A DNA stretch of 64,000 bases, from positions 1,426,001 through 1,490,000 of the forward strand of contig NZ_JAALDK010000002.1 in the NCBI RefSeq assembly GCF_013366925.1, written 5' to 3'. The notes under the pieces were generated by a model. That model saw nothing but the letters and a program-made list of their open reading frames with translations, had not been told where the DNA came from and made no database searches. This stretch comes from Paraburkholderia youngii. Lineage in GTDB: Bacteria; Pseudomonadota; Gammaproteobacteria; Burkholderiales; Burkholderiaceae. A program made the translations under genes and the position numbers. Shown in pieces: positions 56,491-64,000 of this stretch (the first letter of the stretch is position 1; every line of letters starts with the position of its first letter).

Positions 56491-56506
56491 TGAGACGAAC
56501 GTCTCA
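56491..56506. promoter_or_regulatory. Candidate AcoR upstream activating site
   Basis: TGAGACG-AA-CGTCTCA is a 16-bp dyad, 222 bp upstream of the sigma-54 promoter, a normal enhancer distance. A half site TGAGAC recurs near 56613. Binding by AcoR is inferred from position and symmetry. Confidence 0.55.
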
Positions 56507-56727
56507 GAGGCTGGCGAGACGCTGGTCGCATCGCGCAAACCCTTGTCTGGCGCGGTGCCGCTCAAGCGCCGCGGCGTGTGTCGAGCCTCGCGCCTCGTCG
56601 CGAAGCGCGCTCGTGAGACACAGTGAACTGCGCGGCGCAGGTCCGATGAAAGCGGCCGTGAACGCGGGCCCCGCGTCTGCCCTTTGAATACAACGCTTCC
56701 AGCCCGTGCGCACGGCGCGCAAGCAAC

Positions 56728-56743
56728 TGGCCCGACCTTTGCA
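56728..56743 (+). promoter_or_regulatory. Sigma-54 promoter of the aco operon
   Basis: TGGCCC-N5-TTGCA fits the -24/-12 consensus with correct spacing, 90 bp upstream of the acoX start. The divergent AcoR is a sigma-54 activator with an intact GAFTGA loop. The remainder of 56394-56832 contains no supported gene. Confidence 0.75.
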
Positions 56744-56832
56744 GTATCGCAGGCAGACGAAAGCAAACGCGACAGCAAGCGCGCTTCACCCCAGCAAGTC
56801 CGCTTCGCAACTCGCGCACCGGAGACAAGCCA

Positions 56833-57888
56833 GTGTTATCGCCCATCACCGTCGGCGTGATCGCGAACCCGGCATCGGGCCGTGATATTCGACGCCTCAC
56901 TACACACGCTTCGGTGTTTCCGACCGCCGAGAAAGCGAACATGGTCGTGCGCCTTCTCGCGGGCCTCGGCATGTTCGGCGTCGCTCGCGTGCTGACCTTG
57001 CGCGACCGCACCGGGGTCGCCGCCTTGGTGCTGCGTGCGCTCGAAACCCATGCAGCCGTGGCCGAGCCGCAGCCCTGGCCGAAGGTCGAATTCCTCGAAC
57101 TGCCGATCACGGACAGCGCGGCGGACACTCACGCGGGTGTCGCGCGAATGGTCGGCTTGGGTGTCGACTTGATCGCGGTGCTCGGCGGCGACGGCACGCA
57201 TCGCGCGGTAGCCGCGCATTGCGGCGACGTGCCGCTGCTGACGCTGTCGACGGGCACCAACAACGCGTTTCCAGAACTGCGCGAAGCGACGGTGGCGGGC
57301 CTCGCGGGCGCGCTCGCCGCTTCCGGGCTCGTGCCGCCCGAGGTCGCGCTGACGCGCAACAAGCGTCTCGTGGTCCGCTGCGTCGCGGGCCCGAACAAGG
57401 GGCGGGAGGAAATCGCGCTGGTCGATGTGTGCGTGAGCCGGCAGCGGTTCGTCGGCGCGCGGGCGGTCTGCGAGCCGGCGGATCTCGAAGCGCTGTTTCT
57501 GACGTTCGCGGCGCCGGATGGCATCGGCCTGTCGTCGATCGGCGGCGCGTGGGCGCCGGTCGAGCGCGGCGCGCCCTACGGGCTGCATCTGACGTTCGCG
57601 CGTGCGGGCGAATCCGGCGTGCCGATCTTCGCGCCGCTCGCGCCGGGCCGTGTCGATCAGGTGACGATGCGCACCTGCGAGCGTTTCGAAGCCGGTTGCT
57701 GGACGCCGCTGCATACCGAACGAGGGACGCTCGCCTTCGACGGCGAGCGCGAGATCGAGCTCGAACGCGACGACCGCTACGAGATCGCGCTCGACTGGGC
57801 GGGACCGCTCACGGTCGATGTCGGCCGCACGCTGCGCTTTTGCGCGTCGCGGCAGTTGATGCGCGAAGCGGCGGCGCGTCGGAGCTAA
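56833..57888 (+). CDS. acoX: AcoX, NAD-kinase-like protein of acetoin catabolism
   Basis: A 351-aa protein of the ATP-NAD kinase fold. It starts at GTG 56833 behind GGAGACAAG. It has GVIANPASGRDIRRLTTHAS, the kinase signature AVLGGDGTHRAVA and TLSTGTNNAFPE. AcoX is regularly the first gene of Cupriavidus and Burkholderia aco operons, and its precise role is still unclear. It leads the operon here, 82 bp before acoA. Confidence 0.9.
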   Translation: MLSPITVGVIANPASGRDIRRLTTHASVFPTAEKANMVVRLLAGLGMFGVARVLTLRDRTGVAALVLRALETHAAVAEPQPWPKVEFLELPITDSAADTHAGVARMVGLGVDLIAVLGGDGTHRAVAAHCGDVPLLTLSTGTNNAFPELREATVAGLAGALAASGLVPPEVALTRNKRLVVRCVAGPNKGREEIALVDVCVSRQRFVGARAVCEPADLEALFLTFAAPDGIGLSSIGGAWAPVERGAPYGLHLTFARAGESGVPIFAPLAPGRVDQVTMRTCERFEAGCWTPLHTERGTLAFDGEREIELERDDRYEIALDWAGPLTVDVGRTLRFCASRQLMREAAARRS

Positions 57889-57970
57889 TCAACTCAGGAG
57901 GAAGCCAACGCTGGAAGCAAAGCCGGCTGAAGTAGCAGTGACCATCGAGATCATTCCCAGGAGACACACC

Positions 57971-58954
57971 ATGTCTGTTTCGACGCAGTTGAGCAAGGAA
58001 AAGCTGCTGGAAGCGTACCGGATGATGCGCACGATCCGCGAGTTCGAGGAGCGTCTGCACGTCGAATTCGCGACCGGCGAGATACCCGGCTTCGTGCATC
58101 TGTATGCCGGCGAGGAGGCGTCGGCGGTCGGCACGATGATGCATCTTAACGATGCGGACTATGTCGCGACCACGCACCGTGGTCATGGCCACTGCATCGC
58201 GAAGGGTGTGGACGTGCGCGGCATGATGGCCGAAATCTACGGCCGCAGCACCGGCGTGTGCCGTGGCAAAGGCGGCTCGATGCATATCGCCGATCTGTCG
58301 AAAGGGATGCTCGGCGCCAATGGGATCGTCGGCGCGGGCGGTCCGCTCGTGTGCGGCGCCGCACTCGCCGCGAAGCTAAAGAAGACCGGCGGCGTCGGCG
58401 TGTGCTTCTTCGGCGACGGGGCGTCGAACCAGGGCGTGATCTTCGAATCGATGAATCTCGCTTCCGTCTGGCGCCTGCCGGCGATTTTCGTTGCGGAGAA
58501 CAACGGCTATGCGGAGGCGACCTCGTCGACATGGTCGGTCGCGGCCGACAACATCGCCGACCGCGCGAGCGGCTTTGGCATGCCCGGCGTGATCGTCGAC
58601 GGCTTCGATTTCTTCGCGGTGCACGAGGCGCTGGGCGCCGCGATCGAGCGGGCGCGCGGCGGCGGTGGCCCGACGCTCGTCGAAATGAAGTTGTCGCGCT
58701 ATTTCGGGCACTTCGAAGGCGATGCGCAAACGTATCGCGCGCCCGGCGAAGTGCAGAAGCTGCGCGACGAAAAAGACTGCCTGAAGCGCTTCGAGGAGCG
58801 CGTGGTGCGGGCCGAAATGCTCAGCGCCGACGAACTGCGCGGCATCGATGCGACGGTGAAGCAGTTGATCGACGGCGCAGTGACGGAAGCGAAGGCCGCG
58901 CCTCTGCCGACGGCTGCCGACCTGCTGACCGACGTCTACGTGTCCTATCCGTAA
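57971..58954 (+). CDS. acoA: Acetoin dehydrogenase E1 alpha subunit
   Basis: Thiamine-diphosphate-dependent E1 alpha chain, 327 aa. ATG 57971 behind AGGAGA is preferred to an in-frame start at 57938. Landmarks are GFVHLYAGEEASAVG, THRGHGHCIAKG and the TPP-binding motif GDGASNQGVIFE followed by VAENNGYA. With AcoB it cleaves acetoin to acetaldehyde and an acetyl unit passed to AcoC. Followed by a 135-bp gap with repeats before acoB. Confidence 0.93.
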   Translation: MSVSTQLSKEKLLEAYRMMRTIREFEERLHVEFATGEIPGFVHLYAGEEASAVGTMMHLNDADYVATTHRGHGHCIAKGVDVRGMMAEIYGRSTGVCRGKGGSMHIADLSKGMLGANGIVGAGGPLVCGAALAAKLKKTGGVGVCFFGDGASNQGVIFESMNLASVWRLPAIFVAENNGYAEATSSTWSVAADNIADRASGFGMPGVIVDGFDFFAVHEALGAAIERARGGGGPTLVEMKLSRYFGHFEGDAQTYRAPGEVQKLRDEKDCLKRFEERVVRAEMLSADELRGIDATVKQLIDGAVTEAKAAPLPTAADLLTDVYVSYP

Positions 58955-58980
58955 TCCACAGCGCGAATCAATCAACCTTC

Positions 58981-59066
58981 AGCTTTGCATGGGATCGCAG
59001 TAAGAGCTTTGCATGGGACTGGAGTAGGCGCTGAAGCGCCAACACCAGTCGACAGCTAAAGCGCTA
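58981..59066 (+). repeat. Short direct repeats and palindromes between acoA and acoB
   Basis: AGCTTTGCATGGGA occurs at 58981-58994 and 59005-59018. GGCGCTGAAGCGCC (59027-59040) is a compact palindrome, followed by AGCTAAAGCGCT (59054-59065). The cluster looks like a small REP/BOX-type element inserted in the operon. It could act as an mRNA stability or processing element that sets the AcoA:AcoB ratio. Confidence 0.6.
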
Positions 59067-59089
59067 ACTCCGATCGACAGGAGACAGTC

Positions 59090-60094
59090 ATGGCACGGAA
59101 GATCACGTATTCTCAGGCGATCAACGAAGCGCTGAGCCAGGAGATGGCGCGCGATGAAACCGTCATCGTGATGGGCGAGGACAACGCGGGCGGCGCCGGG
59201 TCCCCAGGCGAGCAGGATGCCTGGGGCGGTGTGCTCGGTGTGACGAAAGGGCTTTTTCACAAATATCCGGGGCGGGTGCTCGACACGCCGCTATCGGAAG
59301 GCGGGTTCATTGGCGCGGCGGTCGGCGCGGCCGCATGCGGTCTGCGTCCGGTGGCCGAGCTGATGTTCATCGATTTCATGGGCGTGTGCTTCGACCAGAT
59401 CTTCAATCAGGCCGCCAAGTTTCGCTATATGTTCGGCGGCAAGGCAGTGACGCCTGTCGTGATTCGCACGATGCAGGGCGCTGGCCTGCGCGCGGCCGCG
59501 CAGCACTCGCAGATGCTGACGTCGTTGTTCACCCACATACCCGGCCTGAAGGTGGTGTGCCCGTCGACGCCGTACGACGCGAAGGGTTTGCTGATCCAGG
59601 CGATCCGCGACAACGATCCGGTCATCTTCTGCGAGCACAAGCTGCTGTATGGCCGCGACGGCGACGTGCCGGAAGAGTCGTATGCGATTCCGTTCGGTGA
59701 AGCGAACGTGGTGCGCGAAGGCGACGACGCGACGATCGTCACGTATGGCCGGATGGTTCATCACGCGACCGATGCCGCCGAAACGCTCGCGAAAGAGGGC
59801 ATCCAGGCCGAGGTGATCGATTTGCGCACGACCTCGCCGCTCGACGAGGAAACGATATTGGAAAGCGCTGAGCGCACCGGACGCGTCGTCGTGGTCGACG
59901 AGTCGAATCCGCGCTGCTCGATTGCGACCGATATCGCCGCGCTGGTCGCGCAGCGCGCGTTCCATTCGCTGAAGGCGCCGATCGAACTCGTGACCGCGCC
60001 GCATACGCCCGCGCCTTTCGCAGGCGTGCTCGAAGACATGTATATCCCGTCGGCGGAGAACATCGCCGCGGCCGTGCGGAAAGTAAGGAGCTGA
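59090..60094 (+). CDS. acoB: Acetoin dehydrogenase E1 beta subunit
   Basis: E1 beta chain, 334 aa, starting MARKITYSQAINEALSQEMA behind GACAGGAGACAG. Landmarks are DETVIVMGEDNAGG, LDTPLSEGGFIGAAVGAA, RTMQGAGLRAAAQHSQML and VVVDESNPRCSIATD. It forms the TPP heterotetramer with AcoA. Its stop is 3 bp before acoC. Confidence 0.93.
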   Translation: MARKITYSQAINEALSQEMARDETVIVMGEDNAGGAGSPGEQDAWGGVLGVTKGLFHKYPGRVLDTPLSEGGFIGAAVGAAACGLRPVAELMFIDFMGVCFDQIFNQAAKFRYMFGGKAVTPVVIRTMQGAGLRAAAQHSQMLTSLFTHIPGLKVVCPSTPYDAKGLLIQAIRDNDPVIFCEHKLLYGRDGDVPEESYAIPFGEANVVREGDDATIVTYGRMVHHATDAAETLAKEGIQAEVIDLRTTSPLDEETILESAERTGRVVVVDESNPRCSIATDIAALVAQRAFHSLKAPIELVTAPHTPAPFAGVLEDMYIPSAENIAAAVRKVRS

Positions 60095-60097
60095 GCA

Positions 60098-61207
60098 ATG
60101 CCGATTCACATGATCACGATGCCCAAGTGGGGGCTGTCGATGGAGCAGGGGCAGGTCAACGGCTGGCTGAAGGAGGTCGGCGAAAAAGTCGCGAAGGGCG
60201 ACGAGATACTCGACGTCGAGACCGACAAGATATCGTCGGGCGTCGAGTGCGCTTTCGACGGCACATTGCGCCGGCAGATCGCGCAGCAGGGCGACACGCT
60301 GCCGATCGGCGCGCTGCTCGGCGTGGTCGCGGACGCCGAGACCTCCGATGCCGACATCGATGCAGCCGTCGAGGCGTTCCAGCGCGACTTCGTGCCGGCC
60401 ACCGCGGATGCCGCGGACGCGGGGCCGCAGCCGGAAAAAGCGCAGATCGGCGGGCGCACCGTGCGTTACCTGAAGATCGGCGACGGCGGCACGCCCGCTG
60501 TGCTGATCCACGGCTTCGGCGGCGATCTGAACAACTGGCTCTTCAACCATGCGGATCTCGCCGCGCACCGCGCGGTGTGGGCGCTGGATTTGCCAGGGCA
60601 CGGCGAGTCGGGCAAGGCGGTCGACACGGGCAGCCTCGACGAACTGGCGGACAGTGTGATCGCGTTTCTCGATGACCGGGGCATCGAGCGCGCGCATCTG
60701 GTCGGCCATTCGATGGGCAGCGCCGTGTCGATGACGGTCGCCGCGAAGGCTCCCGAACGCGTCGCGTCGCTGGCCTTGATCGCGGGCGCGGGGCTCGGCG
60801 ACGAGATCAACCGCGAGTACATCGAAGGCTTCGTCGCGGGCAGCAGCCGCAACACGCTGAAGCCGCATCTGGTGAAGCTGTTCGCCGACGGGTCGCTGGT
60901 CACGCGGCAACTGGTCGAAGACATCGTCAAGTACAAGCGGCTCGAAGGCGTGAACGACGCGTTGCGCAAGATTGCCGCGTCCGCGTTCGAAGGCGGGGTG
61001 CAAAGCCGCGTCTATCGCGACCGGCTCGACACGCTCGCGCCGCGCACGCTGGTGATCTGGGGGGCGCAGGACCAGATCATTCCGGCCGCGCACGCACAGG
61101 GGCTGCCCGCTCAGGTGCGCGTGCACGTAATCGACGGCAAGGGGCACATGGTGCAGATGGAGGCTGCATCGGACGTGAACCGCCTGCTCAACGAGTTCTT
61201 CGGATAA
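60098..61207 (+). CDS. acoC: Acetoin dehydrogenase E2: lipoyl domain fused to alpha/beta hydrolase
   Basis: A 369-aa E2 component. Residues 1-80 are a lipoyl domain with the modified Lys44 in VETDKISSG. After an Ala/Asp linker an alpha/beta-hydrolase domain follows (oxyanion region [12 protein letters not shown], nucleophile Ser205 in [11 protein letters not shown], acid Asp in WGAQDQIIP and C-terminal His in GKGHMVQME). This hydrolase-type acyltransferase is characteristic of proteobacterial acetoin complexes and differs from the pyruvate dehydrogenase E2. It transfers the acetyl group to CoA. No E3 gene is in this operon within the window. Confidence 0.93.
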   Translation: MPIHMITMPKWGLSMEQGQVNGWLKEVGEKVAKGDEILDVETDKISSGVECAFDGTLRRQIAQQGDTLPIGALLGVVADAETSDADIDAAVEAFQRDFVPATADAADAGPQPEKAQIGGRTVRYLKIGDGGTPAVLIHGFGGDLNNWLFNHADLAAHRAVWALDLPGHGESGKAVDTGSLDELADSVIAFLDDRGIERAHLVGHSMGSAVSMTVAAKAPERVASLALIAGAGLGDEINREYIEGFVAGSSRNTLKPHLVKLFADGSLVTRQLVEDIVKYKRLEGVNDALRKIAASAFEGGVQSRVYRDRLDTLAPRTLVIWGAQDQIIPAAHAQGLPAQVRVHVIDGKGHMVQMEAASDVNRLLNEFFG

Positions 61208-61212
61208 CCGCG

Positions 61213-62193
61213 ATGGACGCCGCTTCTCATACCGACAGCGTCACGGCGCTTGGCCAGCATGGCAAGCGCAATCGCGACAAGCTCGCCCGCATTCCGGTGA
61301 AGATCGTGCCGGCGGACCATGCGGCCGTCTTGCCGAAGCCGCCCTGGCTGCATGCTCGGCCGATGATGAGCGAAACCGTCGCGGGCATGGCGGCGGTTCT
61401 GCGCGAGCACAAGTTGCATTCGGTCTGCGAGGAGGCGATGTGTCCGAACATCGGCGAGTGCTTCGCGCAGCGCACCGCGACATTCATGATCATGGGAGGG
61501 ATCTGCACGCGGCGCTGCGCGTTCTGCGACGTCGCGCATGGCCGGCCGCAAGCGCTCGACGAGGACGAGCCCGCGCGGCTCGCCGACGCCGTCGCGGCGC
61601 TGGGGCTGCGCTACGCGGTGATTACATCGGTGGACCGCGACGATCTGCGCGACGGCGGCGCCGCGCACTTCGCGCGCTGTATCGCGCTGGTGCGCGAGCG
61701 CGTGCCGGGCATTCGCGTCGAAATCCTGACGCCGGATTTTCGCGGGCGCATCGGGCGCGCGCTCGATGCGCTGTCCGGGGCGTGGCCCGACGTCTTCAAC
61801 CACAACATCGAGACGGTGCCGTCGCTGTATCGGGCGGCGCGGGCAGGCGCGGACTATCGCGGCTCGCTCGAATTGCTGTCGCGAGCGAAACGCCAGAACG
61901 CGGCGGCGTTGACCAAATCCGGCCTGATGGTCGGCCTCGGCGAGACCGACAGCGAACTGCTCGCCACGATGCGCGATCTGCGCGACCACGACGTCGACGT
62001 ACTGACGATCGGTCAGTATCTCGCGCCGTCGCGGTATCACATGCCGGTGCGGCGATATGTGCCGCCCGCGACTTTCGACATGCTGCGCGATGAAGGTTTG
62101 AAGATGGGGTTCGTCGAAGTAGTGGCGGGGCCGCTCGTGCGCTCGTCGTATCACGCGGATCGGACGCCGCAAGGCCACGCCCCAATCCCGTGA
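61213..62193 (+). CDS. lipA: Lipoyl synthase in the acetoin operon
   Basis: A radical-SAM enzyme, 326 aa, that inserts sulfur into octanoyl-lysine. The auxiliary cluster cysteines are Cys72, 77 and 83 ([12 protein letters not shown]), the radical-SAM cysteines are Cys98, 102 and 105 (CTRRCAFC), and the C-terminal ligand Ser is in RSSYHA. It begins 5 bp after acoC, so it is an operon member. Genomes of this group normally have a lipB-lipA pair for the housekeeping complexes, so this is probably a second copy dedicated to lipoylating AcoC. Confidence 0.9.
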   Translation: MDAASHTDSVTALGQHGKRNRDKLARIPVKIVPADHAAVLPKPPWLHARPMMSETVAGMAAVLREHKLHSVCEEAMCPNIGECFAQRTATFMIMGGICTRRCAFCDVAHGRPQALDEDEPARLADAVAALGLRYAVITSVDRDDLRDGGAAHFARCIALVRERVPGIRVEILTPDFRGRIGRALDALSGAWPDVFNHNIETVPSLYRAARAGADYRGSLELLSRAKRQNAAALTKSGLMVGLGETDSELLATMRDLRDHDVDVLTIGQYLAPSRYHMPVRRYVPPATFDMLRDEGLKMGFVEVVAGPLVRSSYHADRTPQGHAPIP

Positions 62194-62342
62194 ATACCTC
62201 CCCGTAACATCGGCTTTTCGACCGATTGGCCGCCAGCCAGGTAGCCGACAATTGGTGGCTATACGAGGCGAGTCCCAGCGCGCGGCTGCCTCCCGGACGA
62301 CGAAACGGTATTCGTCACCACGTGCACTTTGTCGAGGCAGAC

Positions 62343-63749
62343 ATGTCAAGCAACATTACGATCACGGACGAACTCGTAGCTGAAATCGCAAACCGGATGG
62401 CCGACGAGGGCCAGAAGGTGTCTCCCGTCGCCATCTGGTCCGAAGTCCATAGCGGTTCGGTGGTCGCGGTGTCCGCGGCATTGCGCAAGTGGCGCGAGAC
62501 GCGCGCCGCGCGGGTGCCGCAGGTCGTCGAACGTCCTGCTTTGCCGGAAACCGTGACGGACACCATGCGCGAAGCGCTTGACCGGCTGTGGACGTCGGCG
62601 CAGGACGAAGCGGAACGCTCAGTGGCGCGACGCCTCGCCGCGATGCGTCAGCGTGTCGAGGACGCCAGCAACGAGCGCGACGAAGCGCTCGCCGAACTGC
62701 AAACCACCGTCCAGGAACTCGATGCGCTGCAGGTCGAGTTGGACAAGATGACCAGCGCCTACGACGAGAAGGTCGATGCCGTGGCCGGGCTCGAAGAGGA
62801 CATCGCGCTCGCGGTGCAACGCACCGACGCGGCCGAGAAGCGCGCGCAGGAGCTTGCCGACCGCGTTTCGCACCTCGAAGCGGAACTGGAGCGCGCGGAA
62901 CAGGCCGCGCAGCGTGGAGCGATTGCGGGCAACGAGAGCGATGCCGCGGGCGAGGGCGAGGCGGCGAGCGAGTCGGCCGAGTCGGTAGTCGAAACGCCGG
63001 CCGGCGAGGCAGAGCGCGCGGCGCTGGAAGCGGAGCATGCCGAAGCGGTCGCTCGTCTTCAGAGCGAACTCGAAGCGATTCGCGCGCAACTGCAGGCCGA
63101 GCAGGAAGCGCATGCGGCCCGACGCGAAGAGGTCGAGGGCGCGCAGGCCGAACGGGATGCCGCCGCGCTCGAATTGCAGAATGCCCAGACGCAAATCGCC
63201 AGCCTGAGCGACGAGCGCGATGCGGACGCTTCCGAAATCGCGAGGTTGTCGGCCAGCTTGTCCGGAGCGCAGGAGCGTGCCGACGCGGAGCAGCAGCGCG
63301 CGGCCGAACTGGCCGAAAGCGCGGCGGCCGCGAGCGAGAAGGCCGAGGACGCGGAATCGGCGTCGCCGGCGGGTGTCGACTCGCAGGAACTCGAGGCATT
63401 GAAGGCGCAGATGTCGCGCGACGCGCAAGCGCATGCCGCAGCGATTGCCGAGGCGCGGGAGACCGTCAGGAAATGGTCCGACTACTCGAACGCACTGAAG
63501 CAGCAGCTGACTCAGGCGAATGAAAAAATGGTGGTCGTCCTTGCCCGCGGCGCGGGCGAAGCGACCTTGAGCCGCCGGCTTTCCGCTGAACTCGGTCGGG
63601 TCGAGCCGGAGCATGAATTGCTGCGCAAGGAGATCCAGCAGCAAGTGATCGTCGAAACGATCACCGCTCACCTCGAGAAACAAGGCTACCGCTACGACGA
63701 GCAGACGGGTGCGGTGTCGAAGCTGAACACCGAAAGCTCGCCTGCGTGA
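62343..63749 (+). CDS. KfrA-like DNA-binding coiled-coil protein
   Basis: A 468-aa protein. ATG 62343 gives MSSNITITDELVAEIANRMA and a KfrA N-terminal DNA-binding domain (about 1-100, with VSPVAIWSEVHSGSVVAVSA). A very long Ala/Glu/Arg-rich coiled coil follows (about 95-440), and the C-terminal segment contains VARGAGEATLSRR-like text (VVLARGAGEATLSRRLSAEL). KfrA of IncP plasmids is a coiled-coil repressor linked to segregation. Chromosomal homologues like this one have unknown roles. It follows the aco operon in the same direction but has its own upstream gap of 149 bp. Confidence 0.8.
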   Translation: MSSNITITDELVAEIANRMADEGQKVSPVAIWSEVHSGSVVAVSAALRKWRETRAARVPQVVERPALPETVTDTMREALDRLWTSAQDEAERSVARRLAAMRQRVEDASNERDEALAELQTTVQELDALQVELDKMTSAYDEKVDAVAGLEEDIALAVQRTDAAEKRAQELADRVSHLEAELERAEQAAQRGAIAGNESDAAGEGEAASESAESVVETPAGEAERAALEAEHAEAVARLQSELEAIRAQLQAEQEAHAARREEVEGAQAERDAAALELQNAQTQIASLSDERDADASEIARLSASLSGAQERADAEQQRAAELAESAAAASEKAEDAESASPAGVDSQELEALKAQMSRDAQAHAAAIAEARETVRKWSDYSNALKQQLTQANEKMVVVLARGAGEATLSRRLSAELGRVEPEHELLRKEIQQQVIVETITAHLEKQGYRYDEQTGAVSKLNTESSPA

Positions 63750-63902
63750 CAATGGTCAGAAGGCTGTTGTCGTTCGACGGGTTTTTCATAGTGTCCATCT
63801 TTATCGCACAGGCGTGCGCCATGCCACGTTCGATGGACGTGACATGGCATTGCCCTCTACGGCTTTGAAACGGTGCAGCGGGGAATGGACCGCGCGCTGG
63901 AC

Positions 63903-64000
63903 TCAGCGCATCACGAACGGATCGCTGATCGGCTCGTCCGAGGTGCGCAGCCATACCGACTTCGTCGTCGTGTATTCGAGCGCCGCGGCCATGCCGCCTT
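63903..64000 (-). CDS. Aldehyde dehydrogenase, C-terminal end (partial)
   Basis: The last 98 bases on the minus strand read GGMAAALEYTTTKSVWLRTS then DEPISDPFVMR and a stop at 63903, a typical C-terminus of an NAD-dependent aldehyde dehydrogenase. Most of the gene lies beyond the window. Acetaldehyde is a product of acetoin cleavage, so it could be an AcoD-type enzyme, but it is convergent with the aco operon and separated by the KfrA-like gene, so the link is inference. Confidence 0.7.
   Translation of the reverse strand, partial: GGMAAALEYTTTKSVWLRTSDEPISDPFVMR

Noticed and set aside
59291..61147. A 618-residue minus-strand open frame
   Set aside because: It lies opposite acoB and acoC and shows only Arg/His/Asp-rich shadow composition.

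Overview
The window looks like chromosomal DNA from a Burkholderiaceae bacterium, most likely Paraburkholderia, Caballeronia or a close relative. The reasons are the high G+C and strong GC3 bias, the aco cluster with an acoX gene, a PhnWYA/PhnSTUV phosphonate locus, a PhaB-type reductase, and many LysR, IclR and AraC regulators paired with small catabolic operons. No rRNA, tRNA or CRISPR array was seen. The stretch from about 4.8 to 6.5 kb is clearly more AT-rich than the rest and is probably acquired.

Left end (0.3-8.4 kb): a self-contained type I secretion locus made of a TolC-like outer-membrane protein, a PrtD-type ABC exporter and an HlyD-type adaptor. It is followed by a small lipoprotein and a large candidate substrate. 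The substrate has an N-terminal HELGH metallopeptidase motif and five nearly identical 57-residue tandem repeats instead of RTX nonapeptides, and its reading frame is broken just after the zinc motif. A Rhs/YD-repeat scrap follows. This is the best candidate in the window for a poorly described system: exporter, repeat-rich metallopeptidase and a lipoprotein that may be its inhibitor.

8.4-31.8 kb: small catabolic units and their regulators. One contains an FAD monooxygenase, a DUF2783 protein, an MBL-fold protein, an MFS transporter and two adjacent IclR regulators. Others are phaB, a lipoprotein of the RNase Sa/barnase fold that has lost its catalytic residues, NDH-2, an OYE-family reductase, LysE/LysR, LysR/SDR, SDR/AraC and a Na/Pi cotransporter. 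Several decayed genes lie among them (MCP tail, quinone oxidoreductase, NnrS, and a rearranged copy of the LysR/SDR control region).

31.9-42.1 kb: a complete 2-aminoethylphosphonate operon, phnW-phnA-phnY-phnS-phnT-phnU-phnV, on the minus strand. It encodes uptake, transamination, oxidation to phosphonoacetate and hydrolysis to acetate plus phosphate. An EamA transporter and a DeoR-family regulator lie upstream. A matching 24-bp element occurs at the phnW promoter and upstream of the regulator.

42-49.6 kb: gene-poor and scarred. It holds a truncated unknown gene with an intact terminator, a BON protein, a broken PLP decarboxylase, psuG, a RibD-like reductase, a membrane protein, a class V aminotransferase whose stop codon lies in the target duplication of an IS5-family element, and a VOC protein.

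50-64 kb: glnK-amtB behind a sigma-54 promoter, a Tat/lipoprotein glycosidase-like protein, then the acetoin system. AcoR is divergent from acoX-acoA-acoB-acoC-lipA, which has a sigma-54 promoter and a palindromic upstream site. A KfrA-like coiled-coil protein and the 3' end of an aldehyde dehydrogenase gene close the window.
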